Positions 46,915 to 55,524 of a DNA stretch of 64,000 bases are shown here, in pieces (the first letter of the stretch is position 1; each line of letters begins with the position of its first letter). The stretch comes from Oceanospirillum sp048265165 (lineage in GTDB: Bacteria > Pseudomonadota > Gammaproteobacteria > Pseudomonadales > Halomonadaceae). The notes beneath the pieces are model-generated. The model was not told the DNA's origin, did not search any database, and was given only the letters and a program-made list of their open reading frames with translations. The stretch spans positions 62,001-126,000 of the forward strand of contig NZ_JBLXCD010000001.1 in assembly GCF_048265165.1 (NCBI RefSeq), read 5' to 3'. The position numbers and the translations under genes are program-made.

Positions 46915-49266
46915 ATGTCGTTTGATTTGAGCCAGTTCAATCAGTTGTTTTTTGAAGAAACTGCTGAGCATCTCGCCACAATGGAGAGCCTGATGCTGAA
47001 TATGGATGTTCAGTCGCCGGATATGGATGATCTGAATGCTGTATTCCGTGCCGCTCACTCTATTAAAGGTAATAGTGGCACGTTTGGCTTTAATGATATG
47101 ACGGCAGTAACGCATGAGCTTGAAACGTTACTGGATCTGGTGCGCAAAGGTGAGACTGAATTAACGGATGAGATGGTCGATGTTACCCTTCAGGCCGGTG
47201 ACGTTCTGACGGGTATGCTTCAATCTCACCAAAATGGTGAGGAGCCTGACCAGGAGCCGGCCCAGTCCGTTATCATAGCGTTGAATCAGCAGCTTGCTAT
47301 CGTTAAAGGTGGCGAGGTGCAGCCTGCAACACTTGATCCGAATACCTTCTCTGACCATCTTCCTGTTGTGCAGCCCAGCGAGTCGTTATTAACCCAGTCT
47401 TTCATTGTTCGCTTTCCCGCGCCTGATCAGGAGCTGGACCTGCTTTTTGATTCCCTTAAAGAACTGGGTGAGCTGACGGTTATTGATGCACCCTCTGAAC
47501 ACTCGGATGATTGGCTGTTTTCACTGCAGACCGATGCGAAAAAAGAGGATCTTAAAGACCTGATTACCTTCATGGTTGCCGAAGATTCCTTGTCTATTGA
47601 AGAAGAAATATCTTCAGATGATGGTAGTTTTGGCTTCTTCGAGTCTGTTGGGGAGGGTGCCAGCGAAGATGAGCTGGGTTATGGTTTCTTTGATGATTTT
47701 GATGACATTGCTGATAAAACCAGCACAGGCCCTGTGAGCGGGGGTGATACTGAGGGTGACCCGGGTTATGGTTTTTTTGAGGAAGATGATCCCGGTTATG
47801 GTTTCTTCGAAGATGAGCCGCTTTCCGCCGAGGCTCCTGCTTTGGTTGGGTCTCAGGATATCGCCGTCGATAACAAAACTGACCCAGAGACCCATGAGGA
47901 TCGAGGCGCTGAGTTTGATGGTTATGGCTTCTTTGAGCCTCTTAATAGTGACGCTACTGTCAAAAGCGCAGAACCTTCACCTCAAACTTTGCCCTCAAAG
48001 GTTTCTGCTACGCCTGAACCCCAGGCAAAGATTAAGTCGTCAAAAGTCGCAGCCGTTAAGAACAGTGGGGCGGACTCTTCGGTTCGGGTCAGTGTTGAGA
48101 AGGTCGACCAGCTGATTAACCAGGTCGGTGAATTGGTGATTACTCAGGCTATGTTGGCTCAGATGGCATCTGAGGTTGATCCTATCCTGCATGAGAAGAT
48201 GGCCAATGGCCTTGCTCAGCTGGAAAGAAATACCCGGGATCTTCAGGATTCTGTTATGTCGATCCGCATGATGCCGATTAGTATCGTTTTCAGTCGCTTC
48301 CCTCGTGTTGTGCGTGATTTGGCCGGTAAGCTGAATAAGAAAGTTAAGCTGGAAATGATGGGGGAGCATACCGAGCTTGATCGGAGCATGATTGAAAAGC
48401 TAGCTGACCCATTAACCCATCTGATCAGAAACAGCCTGGATCATGGTATTGAATCACCTGAAGAGCGTTCCGCAGCAGGCAAAGATCAGACCGGTACTAT
48501 TTTACTCCGGGCTTCACATCAGGGGGGGAATATCGTTGTTGAGGTTCAGGATGATGGTGCAGGTTTAAATCGCGAGCGTATTCTTTCTAAAGCTCAGGAG
48601 AAAGGTATTGCAACATCAGAGAGTATGCCTGACTCCGATGTATGGTCACTAATCTTTGCTCCCGGATTTTCAACCGCGTCAGAAGTCACTGATGTATCGG
48701 GGCGTGGTGTTGGGATGGATGTGGTTAAAAGGAATATCACGTCTTTAGGGGGACGACTCGAAATTGAGTCAATGGAGGGTATCGGTAGCCGAATCAGTAT
48801 TCGTTTGCCTTTGACGCTCGCTATTCTCGATGGTCTTCAGGTTGCCCTGGGTGATGAAATTTATATTGTGCCTTTGACCAGTATTATCGGATCAATGCAG
48901 CCGGACCCCAGTGATATCAAAACCGTATCAGGCGAAGGTGCAGTGATCTGTATCCGGGATGAATACCTGCCGATTATACGGCTGAGTGACCTGTTGAATA
49001 TGCCCGCTGCATTTGACGAGTATGAGCAGGGGATTATGGTCATTTTGGAGTCAAATGGTGGGCAGGTTGGCTTGTTTGTTGATGATCTTGTTGGTCAGTC
49101 CCAGGTGGTTATTAAGAGCCTGGAAGCGAACTACCGCAAGGTTGAGGGCGTGTCTGGGGCAACAATTTTAGGAACAGGGCGTGTCGCCTTGATTCTCGAT
49201 GTCGAAGAGTTAATCAGCATGCATAAAACACGTACCAGGGCAGTGCCCGGCAGTGTGCTGGTCTAA
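46915..49266 (+). CDS. cheA: Chemotaxis histidine kinase CheA with repeated FGFF-type linker motifs
   Basis: 783 residues. P1 HPt domain with AAHSIKGNSGTFGF (phospho-acceptor H48); a P2-like domain (about 160-230, SFIVRFPAPDQELDLLFDSL); then an acidic linker holding five short repeats SFGFFE (238), GYGFFD (255), GYGFFE (284, 294, 336). P3 dimerisation (about 390-450) and P4 ATPase follow with HLIRNSLDHGIE, DDGAGLN and GRGVGMDVV. P5, a CheW-like domain, ends the protein (about 640-775). All kinase boxes are intact. It sits 33 bp after cheY and 10 bp before cheW. The linker repeats are the unusual part. Confidence 0.96.
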   Translation: MSFDLSQFNQLFFEETAEHLATMESLMLNMDVQSPDMDDLNAVFRAAHSIKGNSGTFGFNDMTAVTHELETLLDLVRKGETELTDEMVDVTLQAGDVLTGMLQSHQNGEEPDQEPAQSVIIALNQQLAIVKGGEVQPATLDPNTFSDHLPVVQPSESLLTQSFIVRFPAPDQELDLLFDSLKELGELTVIDAPSEHSDDWLFSLQTDAKKEDLKDLITFMVAEDSLSIEEEISSDDGSFGFFESVGEGASEDELGYGFFDDFDDIADKTSTGPVSGGDTEGDPGYGFFEEDDPGYGFFEDEPLSAEAPALVGSQDIAVDNKTDPETHEDRGAEFDGYGFFEPLNSDATVKSAEPSPQTLPSKVSATPEPQAKIKSSKVAAVKNSGADSSVRVSVEKVDQLINQVGELVITQAMLAQMASEVDPILHEKMANGLAQLERNTRDLQDSVMSIRMMPISIVFSRFPRVVRDLAGKLNKKVKLEMMGEHTELDRSMIEKLADPLTHLIRNSLDHGIESPEERSAAGKDQTGTILLRASHQGGNIVVEVQDDGAGLNRERILSKAQEKGIATSESMPDSDVWSLIFAPGFSTASEVTDVSGRGVGMDVVKRNITSLGGRLEIESMEGIGSRISIRLPLTLAILDGLQVALGDEIYIVPLTSIIGSMQPDPSDIKTVSGEGAVICIRDEYLPIIRLSDLLNMPAAFDEYEQGIMVILESNGGQVGLFVDDLVGQSQVVIKSLEANYRKVEGVSGATILGTGRVALILDVEELISMHKTRTRAVPGSVLV

Positions 49267-49276
49267 GGGGTTAAGC

Positions 49277-49789
49277 ATGGCAGAACAGATAACCGAAAAT
49301 CAGGATCATAGTGAGTACGGACGTTTACTTGGACAGGAATATTTGACCTTTTCCCTTGGTAAAGAGTATTACGCCGTTGATATTCTGAAAGTTCAGGAAA
49401 TTCGTGGTTATGGCGCAGTAACAAAAATTGCGAATGCCCCTTCTTTTATAAAAGGCGTTATTAATCTTCGGGGTGTAATTGTCCCTATTATTGATCTGCG
49501 CATTAAGTTTAATCTGGGTAAAGCCCATTATGATGAATTCACTATTGTTATTGTTTTAAACCTGACTGACAGGGTTGTTGGTATGGTGGTTGATGGTGTA
49601 TCTGATGTTGTGAGTCTTGCTGGTGATGATATCAAGAATCCACCGGACTTTTCTGCCAACTTTGATTCGGAATATATCCTGGGCCTGGCCACTGTTGATG
49701 AGCAGATGCTAATTATCACAGATATTGAGAAATTAATGTCCAGTGAGGAGATGGCTCTGGTTGATAAAACCAAGGCGATTGCCGAATAA
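49277..49789 (+). CDS. cheW: Chemotaxis adaptor CheW
   Basis: 170 residues. The CheW fold is clear from YLTFSLGKEYYAVDILKVQE, FIKGVINLRGVIVPIIDLR and VGMVVDGVSDVV. CheW links receptors to the CheA P5 domain. ATG 49277 has AAGGGG (49265-49270) 6 bases upstream and lies just after the cheA stop; a GTG at 49253 would overlap cheA and is less likely. Confidence 0.96.
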   Translation: MAEQITENQDHSEYGRLLGQEYLTFSLGKEYYAVDILKVQEIRGYGAVTKIANAPSFIKGVINLRGVIVPIIDLRIKFNLGKAHYDEFTIVIVLNLTDRVVGMVVDGVSDVVSLAGDDIKNPPDFSANFDSEYILGLATVDEQMLIITDIEKLMSSEEMALVDKTKAIAE

Positions 49790-49843
49790 CAATTACTTAA
49801 CGCTAGTTAGATTTAAGATGCAGGTTCAGTTGGAGAGCGGGCA

Positions 49844-52576
49844 ATGAGTACAAAAACATCAATCCGGTCAAAGCTACTTAGTGTTGCTTTTGCTGCGGGT
49901 GCTCTGATCGTAGCAGGAGGGTTAGTAGCCTTTCTGGGCGAAGGAAAAAATGCACTCTATTGGGCGCTTTGCCTCCACGGAGGGGCTTTGCTGGTTCTCT
50001 TTGCCGGTGCTCGCTCTGTATTAACTCAGCTGGAGCAACCATTGCATCAGTTAATGGCTATTAGTCGGCATTTTTCTGACGGTAAACCGGCTCATCCGGG
50101 ACCTATAGCGGATAATGAGATTGGTGTTGTTGTCCGTGCGCTCTTAGAAGCACAGGCTGAGGTTGAGTCGAAGCGTCAGAAAGAGTTGCGCCAGTTTGAT
50201 CAGATAGCCCGCATCAAGCGCGGTCTGGATGTTGTCGATACTAATGTCATGATCGCGGATGCTGATCTGAATATTATTTATGTGAATGCATCGATCCAGC
50301 GGATGCTACGTGACCGTGAGACAGACCTGCAGAAGACATTACCTCACTTCGATGCCGGAACTTTGGTCGGTAGAAACATTGATATTTTTCATCGTAATCC
50401 TGGGTATCAACGCAAGCTTCTGGGTGGTTTAGGCGGTGCTCACAAGGCGCGCATTCATGTTGGTGATACGACCTTCAGCCTGTTGGTTCATCCGATCTCC
50501 AATAATGGCGAACGTAATGGCTACATTGTTGAGTGGCAGGATCTGACAGACTCCCTCGCGCAGGAGCAAAAAGAGCAGGCGCTACAGGAGCGGCAAGCTG
50601 AGCTGATGAGTGAGAATCAGCGTATTCGCCGAGGTCTGGATGTGGTGAATACAAATGTCATGATATCTGACGCTGATCTCAATATTGTTTATATGAATGA
50701 GTCGATTCTTGAGATGCTTGCCCGAAATGAGACTGAGATCCAGAAGGATCTGCCTCACTTTGATGCGCGTAATCTGCTGGGTCAGAATATTGACCTGTTC
50801 CATAAAAACCCTGATATGCAGCGCCGTATGTTAGGTGGTCTTACTGATACGCATAGCGCGATGCTGAATATAGGTGACAGCACCTTCAATCTCCAGGTGA
50901 CTCCGATTGGAAAACCGGATCAGCGGCAGGGCTTTGTTGTTGAGTGGCGTGACATGACCGATATTCTGCGCCGTGAAGCTGAGACAGAAGAGGGCAATCG
51001 TAAGCAGCGTGAGCTGGCTGATATTAATAGCCGTATCCGTAATGCACTGGATAATGTGTCCAGTAACGTGATGATGGCGGATACTGATCTGAACATTATT
51101 TATATCAATGATGCGCTGCGGGGTATGTTCCGTGGGTCTGAGGCGCTGATTCAGCAGGAGCTACCTGAGTTTTCGGTTGATAATCTGTTAGGTCAGAATA
51201 TTGACGTTTTCCACAAAGACCCTGCGCATCAGCGGCATATGTTGGCGGCATTGCAAGATACGCACTATGCCAAGATCTCTATTGCAGGTCGCCACCTGGC
51301 ATTTATTGCTAACCCGATTTTCAACGAAGAGGGCGAGCGCTTAGGAACTGTTGTTGAATGGTCTGATACGACGAATGAGACTCTGGCTCAGGCAGAAATT
51401 GCTGATATTGTAGAGGGTGCATCCCGCGGCGACTTTAATCGCCGTATCAATACCCAAGGTAAGGAAGGTTTCTTCCTTGAGCTTGCGGATGGAATGAACA
51501 ACCTTATGGAGACAACGTCTGACGGTCTTTCTGAGATTGCGCGGGTTCTGAGTGCCATGTCCAGAGGCGACCTGACTGAACGCATAGAGAAAGACTTTGA
51601 TGGTATGTTCGGTCAGTTAAAAGATGATGCTAATGCTACAGTGGATCAATTAGCGGTTATCGTCACCCAGATTAAAGAAGCATCTGATGCCATTAATACC
51701 GCTGCCAGTGAGATCTCTGCGGGCAATAATGATCTGTCTCAGCGTACGGAAGAGCAAGCATCGAGCCTGGAAGAAACGGCAGCGTCAATGGAAGAGCTAA
51801 CCTCAACCGTCCAGCAAAATGCTGAGAATGCTTCCCAGGCGAATAATCTGGCACAGGGTGCCAGTCGAATTGCTCAGAAAGGTGGTGATGTTGTCAATCA
51901 GGTTGTCACGACGATGCGAACCATCAGTGATAACTCCAAGCAGGTTGAAGAGATCATCAGCGTTATTGACAGTATTGCCTTTCAGACAAATATTCTTGCG
52001 CTTAATGCTGCGGTGGAAGCTGCTCGAGCCGGTGAGCAGGGGCGTGGTTTTGCGGTTGTGGCGACAGAAGTCCGTAATTTAGCGAAACGTAGTGCCGGTG
52101 CCGCAAAAGAGATTAAAGAGCTTATCGTGACTTCAGTTGATACTGTAGAAGAGGGATCTCAGTTAGTTGATGATGCGGGAGCAACCATGAAAGATATCGT
52201 GGATGCGATCGGCCAGGTAACAAGCATTATGACTGAGATCTCAGCTGCGTCAGCTGAGCAGAGATCTGGTATTGAGCAGGTCAATACTGCGATCACACAG
52301 ATAGATGATGTTACGCAACAGAACGCTGCTCTGGTTGAGGAAGCCGCCGCAGCGGCGGAGTCTACGGAGGAGCAGGCACGATCCCTGGTTGGTTCGGTTA
52401 GTTTGTTTAAACTTGATGCTGGCAGCCAGGATATAATGGCCTTACCCTCGTCAGATGCTCCTTTCAGCACTGAACGGAAGGCTCCTGAGGTAGTGACCTC
52501 CCGGGTTAAAAGCTCTGATAGACTGATCTCTCAGCCCTCAAGATCTGACACCGATGGCGATTGGGAAGAGTTCTGA
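49844..52576 (+). CDS. Methyl-accepting chemotaxis protein with three tandem PAS domains and CheR-tether tail
   Basis: 910 residues. Two TM helices (about 12-32 and 38-58) with almost no periplasmic part. Three closely similar PAS repeats follow (about 122-238, 255-375, 393-510), each with a pattern like RGLDVVNTNVMISDADLNI, a FDARNLLGQNIDLFHKNP-like segment and a V-EW-D-T end. A HAMP-like region (about 515-610) and a full signalling domain with QTNILALNAAVEAARAGEQG come next. The last five residues are DWEEF, a match to the xWxxF pentapeptide that tethers CheR (and CheB) in high-abundance receptors. It lies in the che cluster immediately before cheR. Cytoplasmic redox or ligand sensing through PAS is inferred. 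Confidence 0.93.
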   Translation: MSTKTSIRSKLLSVAFAAGALIVAGGLVAFLGEGKNALYWALCLHGGALLVLFAGARSVLTQLEQPLHQLMAISRHFSDGKPAHPGPIADNEIGVVVRALLEAQAEVESKRQKELRQFDQIARIKRGLDVVDTNVMIADADLNIIYVNASIQRMLRDRETDLQKTLPHFDAGTLVGRNIDIFHRNPGYQRKLLGGLGGAHKARIHVGDTTFSLLVHPISNNGERNGYIVEWQDLTDSLAQEQKEQALQERQAELMSENQRIRRGLDVVNTNVMISDADLNIVYMNESILEMLARNETEIQKDLPHFDARNLLGQNIDLFHKNPDMQRRMLGGLTDTHSAMLNIGDSTFNLQVTPIGKPDQRQGFVVEWRDMTDILRREAETEEGNRKQRELADINSRIRNALDNVSSNVMMADTDLNIIYINDALRGMFRGSEALIQQELPEFSVDNLLGQNIDVFHKDPAHQRHMLAALQDTHYAKISIAGRHLAFIANPIFNEEGERLGTVVEWSDTTNETLAQAEIADIVEGASRGDFNRRINTQGKEGFFLELADGMNNLMETTSDGLSEIARVLSAMSRGDLTERIEKDFDGMFGQLKDDANATVDQLAVIVTQIKEASDAINTAASEISAGNNDLSQRTEEQASSLEETAASMEELTSTVQQNAENASQANNLAQGASRIAQKGGDVVNQVVTTMRTISDNSKQVEEIISVIDSIAFQTNILALNAAVEAARAGEQGRGFAVVATEVRNLAKRSAGAAKEIKELIVTSVDTVEEGSQLVDDAGATMKDIVDAIGQVTSIMTEISAASAEQRSGIEQVNTAITQIDDVTQQNAALVEEAAAAAESTEEQARSLVGSVSLFKLDAGSQDIMALPSSDAPFSTERKAPEVVTSRVKSSDRLISQPSRSDTDGDWEEF

Positions 52577-52599
52577 TAGAGTCGCTTGCCGTAAGAATT

Positions 52600-52628
52600 A
52601 TAGGCTGCCGGATGGCAGCCTATTTTTT
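52600..52628 (+). terminator. Strong rho-independent terminator between the MCP gene and cheR
   Basis: ATAGGCTGCC (52600-52609), loop GGAT, GGCAGCCTAT (52614-52623), then a T run to 52628. The stem is perfect and 10 bp. It ends 12 bases before the cheR start codon, inside an otherwise tight che cluster. Confidence 0.9.
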
Positions 52629-52639
52629 AGGATTGGAAG

Positions 52640-53473
52640 ATGCAAACATCCCGTTCTGACCGCGAATTTCACTTTACAGACAGTAACTTTGCGACGATTA
52701 AGGCGCTCATATACGATCGGGCTGGTATTAATCTGGCCGAAACAAAAAAGGATATGGTTTATAGCCGGTTATCCCGGCGCCTGAGGGCTAATGGCTTAAA
52801 CAGCTTTCAGCAGTATCTTGAACTGTTGGCCGATCCGGCCTGTGATGAGCAGCAGGAGTTTGTGAACTCACTGACGACGAACCTGACCTCTTTTTTCAGG
52901 GAGGCGCACCATTTTGATGCCCTTAAGGCGTATTTCTCCGAGCACCCGGATAAGAAAAAATTCCGAATCTGGTGTTGTGCCGCTTCGACAGGTGAAGAGC
53001 CATACTCAATTGCAATGGCTGCTATTGAATACTTTGGTTGTTATAACCCTCCTGTAGAGATTCTGGCATCCGATCTGGATACTAAAGTACTCGAAAAAGC
53101 ACGACAAGGCGTCTATTCTTTTGAAAGAGTTGAAAGTCTTTCTGATCAAAGGCTTAAAACATTCTTTTTTCGTGGTAAGGGTAATAATTCAGGTTTGGTT
53201 AAAGTAAAATCTGAATTACAGGATCTTGTTTTTTTCCTTAATCTGAACTTACTTAATAATAACTGGCCGTTTGATGATCCATTCGACATTATTTTTTGCC
53301 GTAATGTCATGATCTACTTTGATAAGCCGACGCAATATAAAGTACTGAAAAATTTTGTTCCATATCTGAAGGAGGATGGTCTGCTATTTGCGGGACACTC
53401 AGAGAGCTTCCCTCACGCATCTGATCTGTTCAGGTTACGAAAGCACACTGTCTATGTTAAGGCTACAAAATAA
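52640..53473 (+). CDS. cheR: Chemotaxis protein methyltransferase CheR
   Basis: 277 residues. An N-terminal helical domain (FATIKALIYDRAGINLAETK, YSRLSRRLRANGL) is followed by a SAM-dependent methyltransferase domain with RIWCCAASTGEEPYSIAM, ILASDLDTKVLEKARQGVY and FDIIFCRNVMIYF. It methylates glutamates of receptors for adaptation. The beta-subdomain that binds the pentapeptide tether (around NSLTTNLTSFFRE to the SAM site) is present in tether-using CheRs and would fit the DWEEF receptor upstream. Any read-through must pass the terminator at 52600-52628. Confidence 0.96.
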   Translation: MQTSRSDREFHFTDSNFATIKALIYDRAGINLAETKKDMVYSRLSRRLRANGLNSFQQYLELLADPACDEQQEFVNSLTTNLTSFFREAHHFDALKAYFSEHPDKKKFRIWCCAASTGEEPYSIAMAAIEYFGCYNPPVEILASDLDTKVLEKARQGVYSFERVESLSDQRLKTFFFRGKGNNSGLVKVKSELQDLVFFLNLNLLNNNWPFDDPFDIIFCRNVMIYFDKPTQYKVLKNFVPYLKEDGLLFAGHSESFPHASDLFRLRKHTVYVKATK

Positions 53474-53493
53474 GCTAAATGGTAGGTAAGGCC

Positions 53494-54102
53494 ATGGATA
53501 TTTTGCATGAAGCTTCGCAGCCGAAGATCTACTTCGACAGGAAGTTTAACTGTCAGGTCGCGAAGATATTACCTGGTGAGTTTTACGTAGCCTCCACTGA
53601 TATGGCAATCAGTACGGTACTGGGCTCCTGCATATCGGCTTGTATTCGGGATACCAAATTGAATATTGGGGGGATGAATCATTTTATGCTGCCAGGTAAC
53701 TCAGATGTTTTTAATCCCCTTAGTGCTTCCGCCCGTTATGGCAGCTATGCAATGGAGATGCTGATTAATGAGATTCTTAAACGAGGAGCAAAAAGAGAAA
53801 ATCTGGAAGCGAAAATATTTGGTGGGGGTAATGTTGTTGCATCGATGACAAGCAGTAATGTCGGGAAACGTAATGCACAGTTCGTTATTGATTACCTGGG
53901 TTTTGAATCCATACCGATTACCGCTAAAGATCTGCTCGACACTTGCCCACGTAAAGTTGTGTTCTTCCCCGGAACAGGCAGAGTCCTTATGAAACGTCTT
54001 CGCAGCGATGGTGCTGATAGGGAAGTGCTCGAGATTGAGAACCAGTACAGTCAGTCTCTTGGTCAGGCGCCTGTATCGAATGATATTGAACTCTTCGATT
54101 AA
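53494..54102 (+). CDS. cheD: Chemoreceptor glutamine deamidase CheD
   Basis: 202 residues from ATG 53494; an ATG at 53479 would add five residues and cannot be excluded (GGTAGG fits the later start best). CheD deamidates receptor glutamines. The catalytic Cys-His pair is visible in STVLGSCISACIRD and GGMNHFMLP. ARYGSYAMEMLINEILKRGA and AKIFGGGNV are further family marks. It lies 20 bp after cheR and 25 bp before cheB. No cheC homologue is seen nearby. Confidence 0.95.
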   Translation: MDILHEASQPKIYFDRKFNCQVAKILPGEFYVASTDMAISTVLGSCISACIRDTKLNIGGMNHFMLPGNSDVFNPLSASARYGSYAMEMLINEILKRGAKRENLEAKIFGGGNVVASMTSSNVGKRNAQFVIDYLGFESIPITAKDLLDTCPRKVVFFPGTGRVLMKRLRSDGADREVLEIENQYSQSLGQAPVSNDIELFD

Positions 54103-54127
54103 CAATGATGATTAAAGGATATGCGTT

Positions 54128-55168
54128 GTGATTGAGGTTGTTATTGTCGATGATTCAGCACTGATCCGTAATCTTCTGAAAGAGATCATCAGTGAGCAGG
54201 ATGATATGACGGTTACTGGCCTGGCTCGAGACCCTTATGAAGCCAGAGAAGTGATCCGGCAGGTAAACCCTGACGTTATTACTCTGGACGTAGAAATGCC
54301 CAGAATGCATGGGCTGGATTTTCTTGAAAAGCTAATGCGCCTGCGGCCAACCCCCGTTGTTATGATCTCAACAATGACGACAGTGGGTTCAGATACAACG
54401 ATTCGTGCGTTGGAGCTGGGTGCCTTAGATTTTATCGCTAAGCCTAAGGTTGGAGTATCCAGCGAGTTGAAGCAATACAGTGACATTATCTGTGACAAGA
54501 TACGTATAGCGGCCCAGGCTGGCCCGCATCTGAAGAATATCCGTAAGAACAAAAATAATCAGCTGATTGCTGATAAGCCGATCCTTTTCTCGCCGAATGC
54601 ACTGAGTAAAATTATTGCTATTGGGGCATCAACAGGTGGTACAGAAGCGATTAAAAATCTCTTAATGTCATTGCCTGTTCATTCCCCTGCTATTGTTGTA
54701 ACTCAACATATGCCCCCAGGGTTTACTCATACATTCGCCGAACGAATGAATAGCCTAACCCGCCTCAATGTTAAGGAAGCCGAGGATGGCGATATACTAG
54801 CGTCCGGCCATGTTTTTATAGCCCCTGGTGATCGCCACCTTAAAGTTGAAGAGGAAGAGGGACGTTTTATTGTTAAGCTTGACTCGGGGCCGGCGGTTAA
54901 TCGTCACAAACCTTCAGTTGATGTCCTGTTTGATTCCTTGGTTCGTCATGGCCGCAATGTGGCCGCTGTGATACTGACGGGTATGGGGGCTGATGGAGCG
55001 CAGGGGCTTAAGCGCCTCCGTGATGCAGGTGCCAGAACTTTTGGGCAGGATGAAGCAAGCTGTGTGGTCTATGGCATGCCGAAAGCAGCGGAAAGGCTCG
55101 GTGCTGTCGAATTTGTTTACCCTTTGGAATTAATGCCTGTACAGCTTGCCCGAACCATGAATAAATAA
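54128..55168 (+). CDS. cheB: Chemotaxis response regulator methylesterase CheB
   Basis: 346 residues, GTG start after AAAGGA. The N-terminal receiver has VDDSALIRN, phospho-acceptor D54 in ITLDVEMPRMHG, and AKPKVG. The methylesterase domain has the Ser-His-Asp triad in IGASTGGTEAI, TQHMPPGFT and GMGADGA. It removes methyl groups from receptors and completes the CheR-CheD-CheB adaptation set. Confidence 0.96.
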   Translation: MIEVVIVDDSALIRNLLKEIISEQDDMTVTGLARDPYEAREVIRQVNPDVITLDVEMPRMHGLDFLEKLMRLRPTPVVMISTMTTVGSDTTIRALELGALDFIAKPKVGVSSELKQYSDIICDKIRIAAQAGPHLKNIRKNKNNQLIADKPILFSPNALSKIIAIGASTGGTEAIKNLLMSLPVHSPAIVVTQHMPPGFTHTFAERMNSLTRLNVKEAEDGDILASGHVFIAPGDRHLKVEEEEGRFIVKLDSGPAVNRHKPSVDVLFDSLVRHGRNVAAVILTGMGADGAQGLKRLRDAGARTFGQDEASCVVYGMPKAAERLGAVEFVYPLELMPVQLARTMNK

Positions 55169-55207
55169 CTGATATATTTTGAACTGACAACCGTTTTGGG
55201 AGCTACC

Positions 55208-55510
55208 ATGAATATTCAAACAACAACTAATGATTCTCAAAGTACCATGCGTCTTAGTGGTCGCTTTGATTTTAACTCACACAAAGTCTTTCGTGAGACG
55301 TACCAGCAGCTGCTTGACGCTAAAGCTGAGCTTATTGCGCTTGAGATGAGTCAGGTCGATTATCTGGATAGCTCCGCACTTGGGATGCTGCTTCAGTTCA
55401 AGGAAAAAGCAGATATGCAAAGTACCAAAATCACCTTGCAGAACTGTTCTCAGTTGGCAAAAGATGTCCTTGCTATTGCCAATTTCGATAAGTTATTTGA
55501 AATCTCCTGA
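55208..55510 (+). CDS. STAS-domain anti-sigma factor antagonist
   Basis: 100 residues, one STAS domain. The conserved loop SQVDYLDSSALGMLLQF carries the phosphorylatable serine (S55, possibly S56). Such proteins bind an anti-sigma or similar regulator when unphosphorylated and are switched by a serine kinase and a PP2C phosphatase. GGGAG (55198-55202) precedes ATG 55208. It follows cheB by 39 bp and precedes the REC-PP2C-HATPase gene by 14 bp, which carries both switching activities. Comparable pairs are HsbA-HsbR in Pseudomonas and CrsA-CrsR in Shewanella. Confidence 0.9.
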   Translation: MNIQTTTNDSQSTMRLSGRFDFNSHKVFRETYQQLLDAKAELIALEMSQVDYLDSSALGMLLQFKEKADMQSTKITLQNCSQLAKDVLAIANFDKLFEIS

Positions 55511-55524
55511 GTGGTATTCTGACT

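Noticed and set aside
47626..47937. CheA linker repeats as a DNA tandem repeat or phase-variable tract
   Set aside because: The repeats are similar at protein level but differ in codons and spacing, so slippage-based variation is unlikely.
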